This document shows positions 6,401 through 6,645 of a stretch of 6,645 nt of DNA, in pieces (the stretch's first letter is position 1; each line of letters opens with the position of its first letter). The DNA is taken from assembly GCA_937889645.1 (NCBI GenBank), contig CALBZE010000065.1:1-6645 (forward strand). The letters run 5' to 3'. The translations under genes were made by a program, and so were the position numbers. Below the pieces are notes generated by a model. It did not search any database and was not told the DNA's origin. It worked only from the letters and a program-made list of their open reading frames with translations. This DNA is from an uncultured bacterium (GTDB taxonomy: Bacteria; Gemmatimonadota; Gemmatimonadetes; Longimicrobiales; RSA9).

Positions 6401-6532
6401 CGGGGCGAACGGGTCGCCGCCGTCGAGCACTACGCCCGCGTCGTGGAACTCTGGCGGGATGCGGACCCGCGGCTCCAGCCGCTGGTCGAGGAGGCTCGAG
6501 CGGCGCTGCGGCGCCTGGGATCTGGGCGGTAG
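3497..6532 (+). CDS. Membrane-anchored SARP/BTAD transcriptional regulator with TolB-like and TPR domains
   Basis: 1011 residues. Residues 1-95 are an OmpR/SARP-type winged helix, beginning MLRLRLLGSLAVE and with the recognition-helix region ARAALNRTLYDLRRELG at about 63-79. Residues about 100-235 are the bacterial transcriptional activation domain (FEEALAAGD, YRGELMPGFF, FERWLDLERARLRD). A long Ala/Gly/Ser/Pro linker (about 236-310) leads to a basic patch and one membrane helix at about 327-344, so the DNA-binding half should be cytoplasmic and the rest outside, as in CadC/ToxR-type regulators. Residues 355-485 resemble the TolB N-terminal/adenylate-cyclase-associated domain (NLVAVLPF, GDPELAYLGEGIATLL, LGAGQFVLGDVLEAGGRVRL). 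TPR helices follow from about 498 to the end, closing with ELWRDADPRLQPLVEEARAALRRL (last motif split as ELWRDADPRLQ and PLVEEARAALRRL). The ATG at 3497 is preferred over 3359 because it begins at the conserved winged-helix strand and lies downstream of the promoter; its RBS is weak (AGGA 12 bases upstream). Divergent from the peptide-lipoprotein pair, which it may control. The signal sensed is unknown. Confidence 0.9.
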   Translation: MLRLRLLGSLAVESQSRPAAPALIQKPKRFALLSYLAVRLAQGPHRRDTLIALLWPEFNQRRARAALNRTLYDLRRELGDGVVVSLGNEEVGLEPERVWCDVVAFEEALAAGDRVGALDLYRGELMPGFFLSGTPEFERWLDLERARLRDRALRAALEQAETSSDPVRWLRRAREIEPDDERVVRRLLSALAESGDRAGALREYEAFARRLVEDFGAEPSPETRELVEAIRKRSVAASGAPAAGSRGGADSAAGGASGTTGEPGAGGTPSAASPSGAAPDAGRQATGDSEPATAAGATGSDAAAAEDRAGRRRWRGTGPGARLRWWGSAAVVAVLVVIGALAIRSSGLGEATRPNLVAVLPFAFRGDPELAYLGEGIATLLAHELDALPGTESVDPRTVLATTNSPRDGTTSPREGRDLAARLGAGQFVLGDVLEAGGRVRLNASLYGGRGGAMPRASVSVEGRPDSIFDLVREVAIRLFERSAGDILHEGAAPATRSMAALEAFVYGDQALRAARFAEAQSHFQRAVRADTAFGLAYLRLSQAANWTGADWLARSAAEDAIRHRAGLSARDRRFAEAWRAYVFGRADEAERGFRALVAEDSLDADAWFYLGETLFHWGPTYGWPAAEARNAFGRVLDLSPDNVAAIIHVLRLAANDRDLARIDTLTRRLQRLEPTGDHALEGRVLRAWVAGDTAEQQRLRNELRTVDHTPLWHIALSAAAHGSDPGATLKLVPLLRPAPDLTAGDPKGHVEVRLYAAILEAARGRFAAANAWLDSVAAIDPAKALEYRGLFAITPYDPLGEEARAAIRRGIERYRAPGPMLPTMPLNPPVRTMLAGILAARSGDMAGLERALRSLATPAGGGIDSQFHVFRLRGEALLRAEAALAAQDPASALRALESFPLAADSTLPVYDREQGDAHMRWLRARVLETLGQDEEALRWYATFPDPAANDLMYLAPSHLHRARIHERRGERVAAVEHYARVVELWRDADPRLQPLVEEARAALRRLGSGR

Positions 6533-6552
6533 ACCGCGCCCGGATCGCGGTC
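6532..6552 (+). terminator. Short hairpin at the end of the regulator gene
   Basis: GACCGCG (6532-6538) pairs exactly with CGCGGTC (6546-6552) around a seven-base loop, beginning at the last base of the stop codon. No U-tract follows, so it is at best a weak or non-canonical terminator. Confidence 0.28.
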
Positions 6553-6560
6553 GGACCTGC

Positions 6561-6588
6561 TTGACGAAATCGACGGTGGGCACATAGT
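6561..6588 (+). promoter_or_regulatory. Sigma70-like promoter pointing out of the right edge
   Basis: TTGACG (6561-6566), a 16-base spacer and CATAGT (6583-6588) match the consensus boxes at five and four of six positions. Predicted transcription begins near 6595, so a rightward gene probably starts at or beyond the window end. The remaining bases are too few to assign a start codon. Confidence 0.42.
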
Positions 6589-6645
6589 TTCGGCGCGTCC
6601 GTCCTGGTCGCCACGGACGAGTACCTGCGCGTGACCGGCGGACTC

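Noticed and set aside
4829..6583. 584-residue open frame on the minus strand opposite the regulator gene
   Set aside because: It lies wholly antisense to a gene with clear domains, has an Arg/Gly/Pro-rich composition with no recognisable motif, and long antisense frames are expected at this GC content.
6609..6645. Start of a downstream gene at the right edge
   Set aside because: A GTG at 6631 opens a frame, but only five codons remain and there is no clear RBS, so no coding call is justified.

Overview
The window looks like a piece of a high-GC bacterial chromosome, most likely from Gemmatimonadota or a similar soil or metagenome lineage. The basis is indirect: GC is around 70% in the right half; there is a SARP/BTAD-type regulator fused to a membrane segment, a TolB-like domain and a long TPR tail; and there is a lipoprotein with FG-GAP repeats. 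The taxonomic call is an inference from gene style, not from a marker gene.

Layout. Bases 3-284 (+) hold the C-terminal end of a gene that enters from the left. It reads like an Ig/PKD-type surface domain and is interrupted by an in-frame TAG. A strong GC hairpin (294-319) lies between its end and the end of the convergent gene. Bases 362-2899 (-) encode an 845-residue lipoprotein with a lipobox and a C-terminal array of seven FG-GAP/VCBS calcium-loop repeats, probably a seven-bladed beta-propeller on the outside of the cell. Only 34 bases upstream on the same strand is a small gene (2934-3092) for a 52-residue peptide. This peptide carries the complete lasso-peptide leader motif YxxPxLxxxGxxxxxT, but only eight or nine residues follow it and none is Asp or Glu. 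A divergent intergenic region (3093-3496) follows, rich in direct and inverted repeats. To the right, 3497-6532 (+) encodes a 1011-residue membrane-anchored SARP-family regulator. A weak hairpin and a sigma70-like promoter sit at the right edge, pointing out of the window.

How the parts may work together (inference). The peptide and lipoprotein genes form one two-gene unit, transcribed divergently from the regulator. The region between them carries two pairs of 8-base direct repeats, each with an 11-base period, which is the spacing typical of SARP operators. The simplest model is that the regulator senses something through its extracytoplasmic TolB/TPR half and controls the peptide-lipoprotein unit, itself, or both. 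The peptide has an RRE-recognition leader without a usable lasso core, and no lasso maturation enzyme is visible in the window. It is the most unusual element here.
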